DNA from: a virus
DNA: 29,046 nucleotides
IMG/VR virus record: IMGVR_UViG_3300022866_000033
Span: 1-29,046 of that record
Strand: one strand, 5' to 3'
A program made the translations under genes and the position numbers. Positions 1-6,568 of the stretch are shown here, one piece after another (within the stretch, counting starts at the first letter, position 1; each line of letters opens with the position of its first letter). A model generated the notes under the pieces. The model ran no database searches and was not told the origin of the DNA. It saw only the letters and a program-made list of their open reading frames with translations.

Positions 1-4
1 ATAA

Positions 5-523
5 TTATTCCTTAATTTGTGTTACTGTTACGCCTGACTTTTCCAAAAACGTAATACCACTAGTATCCCTATAAGCGTTCCGATATAAAACGCTACCAAT
101 ACCACTTTGGTAGATAAGTTTGGCACAATCCATACAGGGTGCGTGAGTAATGAACATGGTTGCTCCGTCACCGCTTTCGTTAGACTTTGCTAACTTCATC
201 AGAGCATTCATCTCTGCATGAAGCACCTCTGGTTTTGTTTTGAGTCTGTAACGGCCTTGCATTGTGTTGCCATCAGCATCTAAGTAAGTGCCTTCGAATG
301 GCCAACCTTCTAGAATTTCTTCTGCACTTAACCAACCGCCAGCACTGCACCATTCTACATTTTCGCAATCGTTATCCCAACCAGCAGGCATACCGTTGTA
401 GCCATAGCTGATCACAGTATCGTCTTTGACCACAACAGCACCAACCTGCAGCCGCTTGGCATGACTCAGTTCTGCAGTACGACTAGCCCAGTCCATGTAT
501 AACTTTAAAAACTTTTCTTTCAT
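5..523 (-). CDS. cd: dCMP deaminase
   Basis: Deoxycytidylate deaminase, which converts dCMP to dUMP and so feeds dTMP synthesis for phage DNA. The zinc-dependent cytidine/deoxycytidylate deaminase signature is clear: HAE (His and catalytic Glu, about residues 102-104 from this start) and PCMDC (two Cys ligands, about 130-133), followed by AKLIYQSGI as in T4 Cd. The N-terminal QVGAVVVKDD and GYNGMPAG stretches also match the family. A longer reading from an ATG at 538 is open, but I chose the ATG at 523 because it gives an ATGA overlap with the stop of the preceding gene, the arrangement used all along this operon. It is the last gene seen in the operon that starts at 4430. Length is normal for phage dCMP deaminases. 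Function is secure; only the start is uncertain. Confidence 0.93.
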   Translation of the reverse strand: MKEKFLKLYMDWASRTAELSHAKRLQVGAVVVKDDTVISYGYNGMPAGWDNDCENVEWCSAGGWLSAEEILEGWPFEGTYLDADGNTMQGRYRLKTKPEVLHAEMNALMKLAKSNESGDGATMFITHAPCMDCAKLIYQSGIGSVLYRNAYRDTSGITFLEKSGVTVTQIKE

Positions 524-987
524 TCTATTTCTAACCATGTGTGATCGCCCATATATTTTACCTGTGCTTGATATTCATACCAATCAGGTGGCCCACTAGA
601 CCAATCATTAGGTCCAGTTATAGCCAACACCATTTTTTCCTTACGAGTGTTCCACACCAACCAATATACATTGCCCATTACTACTTGAAACTGATATTCA
701 GCAGCATGTACTGCATCAGTAATATCTAATCTACGTTTAATCTGTTCTGCTTGTTTTTCTAATACAGTAACAAGTTCCATAATACGATCATACTCTTGCT
801 GGGCATACATCCTAGCATGATTAATCATTAAGTCTTTTTGTTTAGTAACAGGAACTAGATCAAAGTTAGGACCACCCGCTTCTGTTGGATACGGAGTTAC
901 ATTTCTATTAAAAAATGGAATAAGTGTTCCGCCAACATTAGCATCAAAACTATTACGACCTTTTACTAAGTTAGACTTCTTAGTCAC
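520..987 (-). CDS. DUF2452-like conserved protein
   Basis: 155-residue protein of unknown function. It has the features I associate with the DUF2452 family: an N-terminal PYPTEAGGPNFDLVP stretch, a central helix rich in Gln/Glu (about residues 60-90, probable coiled coil) and a C-terminal half with GNVYWLVW, an aspartate/tryptophan-containing GPNDW segment and a closing DHTWLE. The family occurs in bacteria and in T4-like phages and has no assigned function. It overlaps the gp44 gene upstream and the dCMP deaminase gene downstream by four bases each (ATGA), so it is translated as part of the replication/nucleotide operon. In T4 the gene after gp44 is the small clamp-loader subunit gp62; this protein does not look like gp62. 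Family assignment is from memory of the motif pattern. Confidence 0.8.
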   Translation of the reverse strand: MTKKSNLVKGRNSFDANVGGTLIPFFNRNVTPYPTEAGGPNFDLVPVTKQKDLMINHARMYAQQEYDRIMELVTVLEKQAEQIKRRLDITDAVHAAEYQFQVVMGNVYWLVWNTRKEKMVLAITGPNDWSSGPPDWYEYQAQVKYMGDHTWLEIE

Positions 988-1901
988 CCTAGTCTTGCCA
1001 ATTTAACTAGAGTAGCTGCTAAGTTAATCTCGGAGTCAATAACTAATGTATGATCTACTAGTCCCTGCTTAATAATGATAATAGCACTGTCTTGATTCTT
1101 CTCATCACCAAAGACTTCCAAGTTATCATATAACCAGCGATAGACTTCTTCCATCTCTTCAGCACGAATCTTGCCACATAGGAACTTACGTGCTTCTGTA
1201 ATTTTGCCTGCTTTAAACATGCCTACCATCTCAAACTTCCAGTCAGATTCACCGCCATCTGCTTTGTTAGGCGATACCAATGTACCTTCAGTTGAATTTT
1301 GTTGTACTAACTGAATACACTTGCGTAAGTCTGGGTATGCAACTTTTACATACAAGTCTAATGTGTCAAGATCAAAATCAATATTTTCTTCTACAAGGAT
1401 AGTAGCAACACGAGCAGTATACTCTATCATGTCAGTACGTTCTACGTGAAAACCTTGACACCGACTGTGCAGTGCTGGAATAATACGATTAGGATAGTTA
1501 CAAGTTAGAATGAACCGTGAAGTACTGTGATACTCTTCCATAACACCACGTAACGCTGCTTGCGCATTAGGACTTAGATAATCAGCCTCATCCAGCAATA
1601 CAACTTTAAACGGACCAAACGGAATCATTTGTACAAAGTTTGTGATCTTATCACGAACATCATCAACTGAGTTAGTACGTGACGCATTAATTTCTAGTAG
1701 ATCAAAATCTTCAATGCCAATCTCGTTGATAAGAATCTTAGCTAATGTAGTCTTGCCAATACCAGCAGCGCCACTTAGCAACAGGTGAGGAATACTTTTA
1801 TCTTTAATCCAAGTATTAATCTGATTGCGTTGGTGTCCATCACGGAATACATAACCGTCTACTGTCTTAGGTCTCCACTTTTCTACCCATAGTTCTTTCA
1901 T
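984..1901 (-). CDS. 44: Sliding-clamp loader large subunit (T4 gp44-like AAA+ ATPase)
   Basis: AAA+ ATPase of the RFC/clamp-loader family, expected to load the phage sliding clamp onto primer-template DNA for the replisome. Visible motifs: N-terminal LWVEKWRPKTVDGYV (the RFC-type start), Walker A GAAGIGKT at residues 44-51, Walker B VVLLDEAD at about 100-107, sensor 1 around LTCNYPN (132-137), and the SRC motif in HSRCQ (145-149) that supplies the arginine finger to the neighbouring subunit. At 305 residues it is close to T4 gp44. The C-terminal third is helical, as in the collar domain. Its start overlaps the preceding small gene by four bases and its stop overlaps the DUF2452 gene by four. 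No gp62 partner is recognisable next to it. Confidence 0.95.
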   Translation of the reverse strand: MKELWVEKWRPKTVDGYVFRDGHQRNQINTWIKDKSIPHLLLSGAAGIGKTTLAKILINEIGIEDFDLLEINASRTNSVDDVRDKITNFVQMIPFGPFKVVLLDEADYLSPNAQAALRGVMEEYHSTSRFILTCNYPNRIIPALHSRCQGFHVERTDMIEYTARVATILVEENIDFDLDTLDLYVKVAYPDLRKCIQLVQQNSTEGTLVSPNKADGGESDWKFEMVGMFKAGKITEARKFLCGKIRAEEMEEVYRWLYDNLEVFGDEKNQDSAIIIIKQGLVDHTLVIDSEINLAATLVKLARLG

Positions 1902-2089
1902 TCTTTTGCCTTGTTAATAATTTGTGTTGTAATTGGACTTATACGATGATCAATCAGCGATAAGTCATGCAGTCGATCTGCACATTTTCTAACATCGGAA
2001 CTTAGTGGTCCTGTGCCAATTGCGTCTTCTATAAGCCTTGCGACATTATGCAGTGTGATCACAGCATCAACTAAGTCAATGTCTCTCAT
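1898..2089 (-). CDS. Small hypothetical protein (63 aa)
   Basis: Short, probably all-helical protein that I do not recognise. It starts MRDIDLVDAV and has mixed charge, no cysteines except one, no signal peptide and no membrane segment. Support for being a real gene: its ATG overlaps the stop of the gene upstream by four bases and its own stop overlaps the gp44 start by four bases, so it fits exactly into the translationally coupled chain of the operon. Because it sits directly ahead of gp44, a replication-related or nucleotide-related role is possible, but nothing in the protein itself shows that. Confidence 0.72.
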   Translation of the reverse strand: MRDIDLVDAVITLHNVARLIEDAIGTGPLSSDVRKCADRLHDLSLIDHRISPITTQIINKAKE

Positions 2090-2313
2090 ATAATCTTACC
2101 AAGAAATTCGTAAATTAGTTGATCTACCTCGGCCGAATAGTCTTTGCCCATTCTTCGTTTAACCCAAATAGCTTCTAGAACTTCTTGAGCATTGATATTG
2201 CTATCTACAGGCAATGCGCCTCGCAACTCTAACTCTTCTAAAAGATCGTCGGTGTCAAAGTCGCCAATATCAACATCAACTTCAACCTCTGTGTAGACAG
2301 TTTTGTATACCAT
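2086..2313 (-). CDS. Small acidic hypothetical protein (75 aa)
   Basis: Small acidic protein of unknown function. The N-terminal half is dominated by Val/Asp/Glu (VEVDVDIGDFDTDDLLEEL) and the C-terminal half by a helix containing Trp and a basic patch (VKRRMGK). No membrane segment or signal peptide is seen. Its ATG shares one base with the stop codon of the preceding gene (TAATG) and its stop overlaps the next gene by four bases, which supports it as a translated member of the operon. I do not recognise the family. Confidence 0.72.
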   Translation of the reverse strand: MVYKTVYTEVEVDVDIGDFDTDDLLEELELRGALPVDSNINAQEVLEAIWVKRRMGKDYSAEVDQLIYEFLGKII

Positions 2314-2501
2314 TATACTACTTCCTCTACAATACCGAGTACTTCTGCTGCAATGAGCAATGCGCCAGCAACAAAAAAGTCGCCTTTCATTAAGTAACCT
2401 CCGGCAATAATTCGCAGTACGCTTTTTGCACAGCTGACATAGAAATGCCCACGGCTAGTATCTTTAGGTTGTACTTTTAAAACTTTTTCTGGAATAGGCA
2501 T
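2313..2501 (-). CDS. Small hypothetical protein with hydrophobic C-terminus
   Basis: 62-residue protein starting MPIPEKVLKVQP. The C-terminal half is hydrophobic and Gly/Ala-rich (ending with GALLIAAEVLGIVEEVV), consistent with a membrane-associated hairpin or amphipathic helix. An extended reading to a GTG at 2525 is open, but I chose the ATG at 2501 because it is the stronger start codon and has an AAAGAGAA purine stretch upstream, whereas nothing ribosome-binding-like precedes the GTG. The stop is TAATG-coupled to the next gene. Family unknown. Confidence 0.65.
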   Translation of the reverse strand: MPIPEKVLKVQPKDTSRGHFYVSCAKSVLRIIAGGYLMKGDFFVAGALLIAAEVLGIVEEVV

Positions 2502-2545
2502 ATTATTTTTCTCTTTATGATACACGTTTTATAAATTTTAGTGTT

Positions 2546-3271
2546 TTAAAAATTATCTTTGTTATAAATGCTAGTCTCAAATCCAGCTGTTAGATCTACG
2601 GTGTTGCCATTTTTAAAGAAGTTAATTATTTTATTTGCTAAAATTTTATGATTATTTTCTGAAAAATGATTATACCGATTGTCGCTAGTCTTGTTATAAA
2701 ATGCGTCGGCTGTTTCTTTGCAGTCAAATTCAGTATTTGACGCATCAAACATAGTTCCTTCTACACCTCTGATATTATGAAATCCTGGTATAATCAATAA
2801 TCGAACATTAATTTCTGCAAGCAACTTGGTTCTAAGAATTATTGCGTCACGCATTGCAATATAATGTATTATAAGACGATGATCAGAATATAAATATTTT
2901 TTATACATTTCTAATGCTTCGGTTACTTCTTTTGAAGCATGTACGCCTGGTTCGAATTTTGTAGATATATAGTTTCCCATATGCGGCTTATCTTCAAAAA
3001 ACCATTCTCTATAATGTGAAGTAAGCTGTACTATAACATAGTCACCACTTTTAAATGACGGTTCACGACTTCTTAGGGTATGGAAAATATACTCATTGGC
3101 ACATCCGAGCACAGATTCATTTACATGATTTCTAGAGCCAGTTAATTCTTCACTAACGATACTAGTCCAGTTTTTTTCTAACGGTAAGAAACTTACTATT
3201 CCGTTAGGACCAATTACTTCGCTCTTGTGTTCATGAGGTGTAGAAAAACTATCGCCAAATATATACAGCAT
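2546..3271 (-). CDS. SGNH/GDSL-like hydrolase
   Basis: 241-residue protein with the block I motif of SGNH hydrolases at the extreme N-terminus (FGDSFS, with the presumed nucleophile Ser8) and a C-terminal NHFSENNH segment (residues 201-208) that fits block V, where the catalytic His (H202 or H208) is expected. VQLTSHYREWFF at about 81-92 lies where the block III oxyanion region would be. Such enzymes cleave ester bonds, for example acetyl groups on sugars. No signal peptide, so it probably acts in the cytoplasm or in the virion. The gene starts at a TAATG junction with the MazG gene. The substrate cannot be told; next to a sugar-nucleotide dehydrogenase a carbohydrate role is reasonable. Catalytic assignment is by motif only. 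Confidence 0.75.
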   Translation of the reverse strand: MLYIFGDSFSTPHEHKSEVIGPNGIVSFLPLEKNWTSIVSEELTGSRNHVNESVLGCANEYIFHTLRSREPSFKSGDYVIVQLTSHYREWFFEDKPHMGNYISTKFEPGVHASKEVTEALEMYKKYLYSDHRLIIHYIAMRDAIILRTKLLAEINVRLLIIPGFHNIRGVEGTMFDASNTEFDCKETADAFYNKTSDNRYNHFSENNHKILANKIINFFKNGNTVDLTAGFETSIYNKDNF

Positions 3272-3636
3272 TATTTTACGAACGCTGTTAGGTCAGGAGC
3301 AATCCATCCTAGTGGCTTAAGGACTTTACCATCTTCACGCTTACGAACCTTGCCAGTTTCTTTATCAATTTTAGCAAAGTTAGTTTTCATAACTTCTTTC
3401 CACGCACCTTCAGCATCAAAGCCAGCACTGTGAATAGCACCAATTGTAACAACTAAAATATCAATTAGCGCATCAAGAATCTCTACTCGATCTTTAGCAA
3501 TGATTGCTTGATTTAATTCTTCTGCTTCTTCTTCAATTAGTTTCAAATACAAATTAAATTGATCAGTATTGCCTCTGCCCACTGTTTGGTCGCAGGCTTT
3601 CATAAATGTTTCTTGGTCTCTAAATGGATTCATCAT
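3271..3636 (-). CDS. MazG-like nucleotide pyrophosphohydrolase
   Basis: All-alpha NTP pyrophosphohydrolase of the MazG/phosphoribosyl-ATP pyrophosphatase superfamily, expected to hydrolyse a nucleoside triphosphate or related nucleotide to the monophosphate and pyrophosphate. The metal-binding signature is visible: acidic cluster EEEAEEL at residues 35-41 and EILDALIDILV at 52-62, supplying the Glu and Asp ligands (E36/E39/E40, E52, D55, D59). The C-terminal tail with GKVLKPLGW is like that of short phage members of the family. At 121 residues it is a single-domain form. The start overlaps the upstream dehydrogenase gene by four bases (ATGA), which favours the first of the two consecutive Met codons. 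The true substrate (dNTPs, or alarmone-like nucleotides as discussed for cyanophage MazG) is not determined by the sequence. Confidence 0.88.
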   Translation of the reverse strand: MMNPFRDQETFMKACDQTVGRGNTDQFNLYLKLIEEEAEELNQAIIAKDRVEILDALIDILVVTIGAIHSAGFDAEGAWKEVMKTNFAKIDKETGKVRKREDGKVLKPLGWIAPDLTAFVK

Positions 3637-4430
3637 AATCTCCGGTGTTTCTTGTTAATTGTTTCTATTCTTTCTAGTAGCTCAAGGTCTACGCTTTTGT
3701 CTATTGCTTCTGCTATTATAGCAGCTACATCCTTGGGAAAGCAACCGCCTCCCCACCCATATTGACCATCCGGTCCAGGAACATCCATATGCGTCTTACC
3801 AATCCGAGCTTCGTAAGTGGTTAGTGTTTTAAGATCGTGCCAATCAACTCCTTCTGCATCGGCTAGCAGTTTAAAGTCATTCATAAATGTCACTTTGGTT
3901 GCTAGGTAACTGTTCATCATGTATTTGTATAGTGATGCAGTTTTAATATCGGTGATAATAAACTTGTCATGTGAAAGTGGAACTCCTTCTCGAATTATAT
4001 CTCGAGCTTTTTCACACCACTCGTGCCTGCCGCCCAGTACAAAATATGCAGCATTAGAGTAGTCTGCAACATTGTTAGCCGCAGTTAGAAATTCTGGGCA
4101 ATAGACTATGTTAGGATATTCTTCTTGTAATCGAGCATATACACTAGGAGGTGCAGTAGTTTTGCAGATAATTGGTATTTGTTTGTTGATGTTTGCAAAC
4201 AAAAGTTCTTTAAGAGTCTGTTCTAGAATACTTGTATCACACCGGCCGTCTTCTAGTGTAGAATCTACAGCTGGACTAGGTACACATACAAAGATACCAT
4301 CGCAGTCTGTAAACTGATCTAATGATGCAGAGTCTTTTAGTTTAGGATCTCTAGTAACGGGATCGCTATGTCGATGTGCCCAGCCAATAGCTTGACCTAC
4401 ATATCCAAAACCGATGATACCAACACTCAT
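3633..4430 (-). CDS. Short UDP-glucose/GDP-mannose dehydrogenase family protein
   Basis: NAD-dependent nucleotide-sugar dehydrogenase that would oxidise a UDP- or GDP-sugar to its uronic acid. N-terminal Rossmann motif GFGYVG at residues 7-12; CVPSP at 49-53; CPEFL at 111-115 with the conserved Glu113; YKYMMNSY at 168-175 with Lys169 and Asn173 spaced as in known UGDHs; and GGGCFPKD at 227-234 with the catalytic Cys230 and Asp234. All active-site residues are therefore present. The protein ends at 265 residues, soon after the central helical domain, so the C-terminal sugar-nucleotide binding domain of normal members of 400 or more residues is missing. First gene of the operon under the promoter at 4458-4486. 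Enzyme family secure, substrate unknown. Confidence 0.88.
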   Translation of the reverse strand: MSVGIIGFGYVGQAIGWAHRHSDPVTRDPKLKDSASLDQFTDCDGIFVCVPSPAVDSTLEDGRCDTSILEQTLKELLFANINKQIPIICKTTAPPSVYARLQEEYPNIVYCPEFLTAANNVADYSNAAYFVLGGRHEWCEKARDIIREGVPLSHDKFIITDIKTASLYKYMMNSYLATKVTFMNDFKLLADAEGVDWHDLKTLTTYEARIGKTHMDVPGPDGQYGWGGGCFPKDVAAIIAEAIDKSVDLELLERIETINKKHRRL

Positions 4431-4457
4431 ATAAACCTTTATTGTTCAAGTGCTTTA

Positions 4458-4486
4458 ATTATACGCTTCTTTTCTAGTTCTGTCAA
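4458..4486 (-). promoter_or_regulatory. Consensus sigma70-type promoter
   Basis: On the minus strand TTGACA (4481-4486) and TATAAT (4458-4463) are separated by exactly 17 bases: a perfect bacterial housekeeping promoter. Transcription would begin near 4451, about 20 bases ahead of the dehydrogenase start, and would serve the overlapping gene chain down to the dCMP deaminase. It is one of seven similarly built sites in the window. Confidence 0.88.
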
Positions 4487-4523
4487 CCATTGTCTATTAT
4501 TTCTTTGGGTCGATAAAGGTGAC

Positions 4524-4558
4524 AAAGCCCGTGTTGTACTAGCATACTCACGGGCTTT
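4524..4558 (-). terminator. Terminator-like hairpin after the GroES-like gene
   Basis: Perfect 10-base-pair inverted repeat (AAAGCCCGTG / CACGGGCTTT) with a 15-base loop. It lies about 37 bases beyond the stop of the GroES-like gene and just upstream of the next promoter. The stem is GC-rich with only three T residues at its end on either strand, so it may be a weak or bidirectional terminator. The strand is assigned from gene context. Confidence 0.65.
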
Positions 4559-4594
4559 AGGATGGATCTGCTAACAAACTCTTTTTGAAACCTA

Positions 4595-5017
4595 TTACCC
4601 GATCTTAGATAAGTTTCCAGGCATAAAGTCTTCAGGATTAATATTCATGCTGCTACCATGACTGTATTCTTGCCCGATATAAAAGTCACTTGGTTTTTCA
4701 TCAGCAACAGCAATGACCGATGCTACTTCAACCTTCTGGAATTCTTTTTCGCCTTCACCGTCATCAATCTTAATCTTACGAGTCCATCGACCGTGCTCGA
4801 TTAATACCCATTGGCCTACCTTGACATCGAGTTCACATGCATTACCAACTTTGTAGACTTCTGCCCAACGAGGCTTAACACCGTGTGCTTTACCGTCATC
4901 ACTGCCAACAATGATGCCGCCACTAGACTTTTGTTCACCCATATCCATATTGATTACTAGGATATCTTGCGCCAATGCGCGAACTTTAACTTTCTTAGCA
5001 CTAAATGCAAATGTCAT
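4595..5017 (-). CDS. GroES/gp31-like co-chaperonin
   Basis: 140-residue protein resembling the GroES fold. KSSGGIIVGSDD at residues 30-41 matches the mobile loop that docks on GroEL (hydrophobic IIV tripeptide at 35-37). It is followed by AEVYKVG (52-58) and VGQWVLIEHGRWTR (67-80), the beta-barrel segment that in GroES contains the 'G..V...' turn. In T4 the analogous gp31 replaces host GroES so that GroEL can fold the major capsid protein; a similar role is inferred. The C-terminal 35 residues extend beyond a standard GroES core. Last gene of the short cluster starting with the DnaE-like fragment, followed by a hairpin. It could also be called simply a GroES homologue; orthology with gp31 is not shown. 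Confidence 0.82.
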   Translation of the reverse strand: MTFAFSAKKVKVRALAQDILVINMDMGEQKSSGGIIVGSDDGKAHGVKPRWAEVYKVGNACELDVKVGQWVLIEHGRWTRKIKIDDGEGEKEFQKVEVASVIAVADEKPSDFYIGQEYSHGSSMNINPEDFMPGNLSKIG

Positions 5018-5019
5018 AG

Positions 5020-5247
5020 TTAACCTTTTTTACGAGTTAGGACATCTTCTTGAGCTGCCCTTGGATTAGCTTTGTAGTAATCTGCAAGGATCTGTTCACG
5101 TGTGCGAACAATTTTACCACCTTCACCTAGTTCGTCACCTCTGGCATTCATTCTTGCATTACCCACAGCCGGTTCAGTTTCGTGCTTCAACTGCAACTTT
5201 TCCATGTCAATTTCTTTTCCTCTAACGCTGGTATATAATTTACCCAT
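5020..5247 (-). CDS. Small conserved phage protein (75 aa)
   Basis: Unknown function. Starts MGKLYTSVRGKEIDMEKL, with a Gly/Asn-rich centre (VGNARMNARGDELGEGGKIV) and a basic C-terminus. The overall look resembles a small protein I recall from T4-like cyanophages, which also has no assigned role. A good ribosome binding site (GGAG, six bases before the ATG) supports the start. It overlaps the DnaE-like gene by eight bases and ends two bases before the GroES-like gene. No membrane segment, cysteine motif or enzyme signature. Confidence 0.75.
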   Translation of the reverse strand: MGKLYTSVRGKEIDMEKLQLKHETEPAVGNARMNARGDELGEGGKIVRTREQILADYYKANPRAAQEDVLTRKKG

Positions 5248-5710
5248 TTTGATCTCCTTTAAAAAATTCTTCTATTGGTAGCTTGTATTTAATACTGTCT
5301 ACCTTATGTACCCCTATTAAGTGGAGCACGTAACTTGCAACACTCGATCCACGACCTACGCCCCAAACTACATTATTGGCCCTGAGTGTATCAACAATAT
5401 ACTTCATAACATACAGTACATCATGCATACCATTTTTAATAAACAGATCTAATTCCAAACTAACTCGATCTCTCTGCTCGTCAGTCTCGCAACTGCCATA
5501 AAGAAATTCTACCAAATTAGGGTAGTAATCATCAGGAATAAACCAATGTGTTGGATCTACTGTAGTTGGTGGGATTGGATAATCTAAATACTCCCGTGAT
5601 ACTTGATTTAGATACTTGCTGATGTCGTTGGTAGTTTGACAGTGTTCCAGAATATCTGGACCATGCCGTAGTATACCTTCTATTAGTTGTTCTTCTGTAT
5701 TAGTCCACAT
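5240..5710 (-). CDS. DnaE (DNA polymerase III alpha) palm-like fragment
   Basis: 156-residue protein whose C-terminal half resembles the start of the palm domain of family C DNA polymerases. From about residue 90 it has a helix like DnaE 'YFLIV..FI..A' (DVLYVMKYIVDTLR), then VVWGVGRGSSVASYVLHLIGV (114-134) matching DnaE 'VGPGRGS.AGSLVAY.LGI', then VDSIKYKLPIEEFF, matching 'DPL.Y.LLFERF'. It stops right there, before the DnaE catalytic 'PDFDxDF' aspartates, so it cannot be an active polymerase. The N-terminal 80 residues are acidic and aromatic and not recognised. Since T4-like phages use a family B polymerase, this is a separately evolved protein; nucleotide or template binding is conceivable. 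The homology call rests on visual motif matching. Confidence 0.75.
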   Translation of the reverse strand: MWTNTEEQLIEGILRHGPDILEHCQTTNDISKYLNQVSREYLDYPIPPTTVDPTHWFIPDDYYPNLVEFLYGSCETDEQRDRVSLELDLFIKNGMHDVLYVMKYIVDTLRANNVVWGVGRGSSVASYVLHLIGVHKVDSIKYKLPIEEFFKGDQNG

Positions 5711-5930
5711 TAATCAATTGATCCAGATCGTTATCTAATTGTCCTTTAGACCTAGAGAGATAACGTTTAGTCATCTCTTCTTTGTATATTGTAACAAAAA
5801 TTGCGAGCTGTGTCAAGAGGGCACGATTGCCTAAATGTGCTGCTGTAAAGTATTTTTTGTTCAGCTCAAGCAATTTGGCCTCGACCTCATTGTCTTTGAG
5901 CTGACTTAGATCACCTTCAAATGGATGCAT
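5700..5930 (-). CDS. Small helical conserved protein (76 aa)
   Basis: Highly helical, charged protein (starts MHPFEGDLSQLKDNEVEAKL) with no enzyme motif; similar small proteins occur in T4-like cyanophages to my recollection. Start shares one base with the stop of the structural gene upstream (TAATG), so it is probably co-translated with the late structural genes. Its stop overlaps the DnaE-like gene by 11 bases, and an internal promoter lies inside its coding sequence (5788-5816). A virion or assembly role is plausible from position only. Confidence 0.72.
   Translation of the reverse strand: MHPFEGDLSQLKDNEVEAKLLELNKKYFTAAHLGNRALLTQLAIFVTIYKEEMTKRYLSRSKGQLDNDLDQLINVD
5788..5816 (-). promoter_or_regulatory. 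Near-consensus sigma70-type promoter inside a gene
   Basis: Minus strand TTGACA (5811-5816) and TACAAT (5788-5793), spaced by 17 bases. It lies within the 5700-5930 coding region and would start transcription about 70 bases before the DnaE-like gene, separating the early-looking genes 4595-5710 from the late structural block upstream. Confidence 0.75.
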
Positions 5931-6568
5931 TATGCAAATTCACCTAGATAGCGAACATAGATAGTATCTAGATCGTGTCTCCAACATTCGATGATAATTG
6001 GGCTAGCTGCACTTGCGGCAGTTAACGTAATTGCATCGGTACTAGTAGGCCAACCGCTCTTTTTAAACTGTGTTGCACCTGTTCCTGATAACGTAAATGT
6101 AACTGTATATTCATCACTAGCTGTTAGATCACTATAAAGTTCAAGAGTAACTTTAGTCACACTGGCTTTTTGAGCGTTGGTTTCTACAGGAACATTTCTA
6201 GGATCACCTGCAAAATTTAAAAAATCTACAGTAATATTTGATCCAACAGTATACACCTGATAGCCGCCACTTAGTGCATCAATAGTCAACGGTGCAACTA
6301 ATGGCGATATTCTAGCATCATTAGTTTGTGTTCTAGCATTTGATAAAACAACATTTGATATTTTATTAATACCAAAATCGTTATCTACTCGATCAAGTCT
6401 TGCTACTGCCCCTAGAAGCTCATCAACTTCTATTTGTGCAGCACTAAGGCTAGTTTTTATAGTATCAAAGTTGTCTCTGAATACTTGTGTATCATTATCT
6501 TGTCCTGCAACAGGAAAGTTTTCGTTTATACTTAAATAATTTATACTGCTGCTAGTTGAAATTGTCAT
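5930..6568 (-). CDS. Virion structural protein with fibre N-terminal module
   Basis: 212-residue protein probably in the baseplate or tail-fibre assembly. The N-terminus (NYLSINENFPVAGQDNDTQ followed by FRDNFDTIKTSL, about residues 10-42) is a variant of the 'RDSF.KVN.NF' module found at the start of four neighbouring structural proteins. The rest is beta-rich with many Thr/Ser/Asn, typical of fibre shafts or tips, and ends with a compact segment (ECWRHDLDTIYVRYLGEFA). Its start overlaps the stop of the 815-residue gene by four bases. A late-type box GATAAATA lies 34 bases upstream (6602-6609), so it can be expressed independently late in infection. Similar proteins are annotated in cyanophages as structural without a defined role. 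Confidence 0.75.
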   Translation of the reverse strand: MTISTSSSINYLSINENFPVAGQDNDTQVFRDNFDTIKTSLSAAQIEVDELLGAVARLDRVDNDFGINKISNVVLSNARTQTNDARISPLVAPLTIDALSGGYQVYTVGSNITVDFLNFAGDPRNVPVETNAQKASVTKVTLELYSDLTASDEYTVTFTLSGTGATQFKKSGWPTSTDAITLTAASAASPIIIECWRHDLDTIYVRYLGEFA

